14,487 bases of DNA, taken from the NCBI GenBank assembly GCA_022361135.1, contig JAKSBM010000837.1, forward strand, positions 1 to 14,487, given 5' to 3'. Every line of letters begins with the position of its first letter. Position 1 is the stretch's first letter. Below, piece after piece: positions 13,973 to 14,487 of the stretch. This DNA is from Desulfobacterales bacterium. GTDB taxonomy: Bacteria; Desulfobacterota; Desulfobacteria; Desulfobacterales; Desulfobacteraceae. The translations under genes and the position numbers were made by a program. The notes below the pieces were generated by a model. The model saw only the letters and a program-made list of their open reading frames with translations. It was not told the origin of the DNA and ran no database searches.

Positions 13973-14487
13973 ATGGGAACCTCCATCAAGTATAAATTCA
14001 TTATCCCCACCCTGCTGCTGCTGATTATCGGCCTGGGCCTGTCCAGCGCCATCTCATATTACCGGGCCAAAGCAGCTCTGGACAAGGCCATCACGGCCCA
14101 GGTGGTTCAATTGGCCGATGCCACCATTAAAAAAGTGGACAATTGGATCATCGACCAGCGCTTTGACATGAAAACCTGGAGTAAGCAAAAGGTATTTGCC
14201 AGCGCCCTCAAGGATTCCTTCATTGCCAAATCCGCCCGGAAATCCGCCACCAAGGTCTTCAAAAGCTACATGGAAGACTACAAGGACATGAACAATATCT
14301 GTCTGGTGGACGGCAAGGGAACCGTGGTGGCCGCCGCCGATGAAAAAATGGTGGGCAGCCAGGACCCGGCCGGCTGGCCGGCGTACAACCAAGCCATGGC
14401 CGGGGAACCGGGACGGTCCCGGATATTTAAGGACGCCGACAATAATATCGCCTTTATCATGACCATGCCGGTCATGGTAAAGGACAA
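13973..14487 (+). CDS. Membrane Cache-domain sensor, N-terminal part (chemoreceptor or histidine kinase)
   Basis: Open from ATG 13973 (AAGGGG 6 bases before it) to the window edge, 171 codons. Residues 8-30 form a hydrophobic membrane helix (KFIIPTLLLLIIGLGLSS), after a short positive N-terminus. The following region is extracytoplasmic: a helical part from SYYRAKAALDKAITAQ, then MNNICLVDGKGTVVAAADEKMVGSQDP and a repeat-like IFKDADNNIAFIMTMPV, which are typical of double-Cache domains in methyl-accepting chemotaxis proteins and sensor kinases. The output domain lies outside the window, so chemoreceptor, kinase or cyclase cannot be chosen. It probably forms one unit with the upstream binding protein, which may deliver its ligand. 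Confidence 0.85.
   Translation, partial: MGTSIKYKFIIPTLLLLIIGLGLSSAISYYRAKAALDKAITAQVVQLADATIKKVDNWIIDQRFDMKTWSKQKVFASALKDSFIAKSARKSATKVFKSYMEDYKDMNNICLVDGKGTVVAAADEKMVGSQDPAGWPAYNQAMAGEPGRSRIFKDADNNIAFIMTMPVMVKD

Overview
The window reads as a chromosomal segment from a Gram-negative, probably anaerobic bacterium. The best guess is a sulfate-reducing or related Desulfobacterota of the Desulfobacteraceae type. This rests on inference from protein style and gene mix: a roughly 600-residue acyl-CoA dehydrogenase with its own TetR regulator, a cytoplasmic molybdopterin oxidoreductase, and a periplasmic binding protein paired with a Cache sensor. No 16S or other marker is present. The central genes look clearly richer in G and C than the left end (about 1-1000) and the gap at about 12,200-12,815, which are visibly AT-rich.

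Layout. (1) 1-610, minus: the N-terminal 203 residues of a Fic-fold protein that runs off the left edge, with the catalytic His position occupied by Gln; 611-991 is AT-rich and gene-free. (2) 992-3672, minus: a TetR regulator followed by a long acyl-CoA dehydrogenase, closed by a strong intrinsic terminator. Upstream of the regulator is a consensus-like promoter overlaid and flanked by dyads sharing the core GAAT-N4-ATTC, a likely autorepression site. (3) 3821-9380, minus: a compact five-gene operon for a Gram-positive/mitochondrial-type 2-oxoacid dehydrogenase complex (E1 alpha, E1 beta, E2, E3) ending in a one-domain lipoate-protein ligase translationally coupled to E3. The E1 alpha sequence favours pyruvate as substrate. 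(4) 9618-10064, plus: a divergent secreted DUF2147 protein. (5) 10095-10187: a long imperfect palindrome between two convergent genes. (6) 10217-12199, minus: a stand-alone molybdopterin oxidoreductase with an N-terminal 4Fe-4S site. (7) 12200-12815: a gene-poor stretch with a 16-bp direct repeat enclosing two potential hairpins, then a very AT-rich tract and a candidate promoter. (8) 12816 to the right edge, plus: a 37-codon ORF with a near-perfect ribosome-binding site, a small hairpin, a periplasmic ABC-type substrate-binding protein, and the start of a membrane Cache-domain sensor that runs off the right edge.

How the parts fit. The dehydrogenase complex feeds acetyl-CoA (or a branched acyl-CoA) and NADH into metabolism, with its own lipoylation enzyme made from the same message. 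The TetR/acyl-CoA dehydrogenase pair looks like an acyl-CoA-responsive oxidation module. The binding protein followed at once by a Cache sensor, with no permease or ATPase between them, looks more like ligand sensing than transport. No complete novel system is evident. The features most worth following are the His-less Fic protein, the GAAT-N4-ATTC operators, the long palindrome, the leader ORF with hairpin, and the binding-protein/sensor pair.
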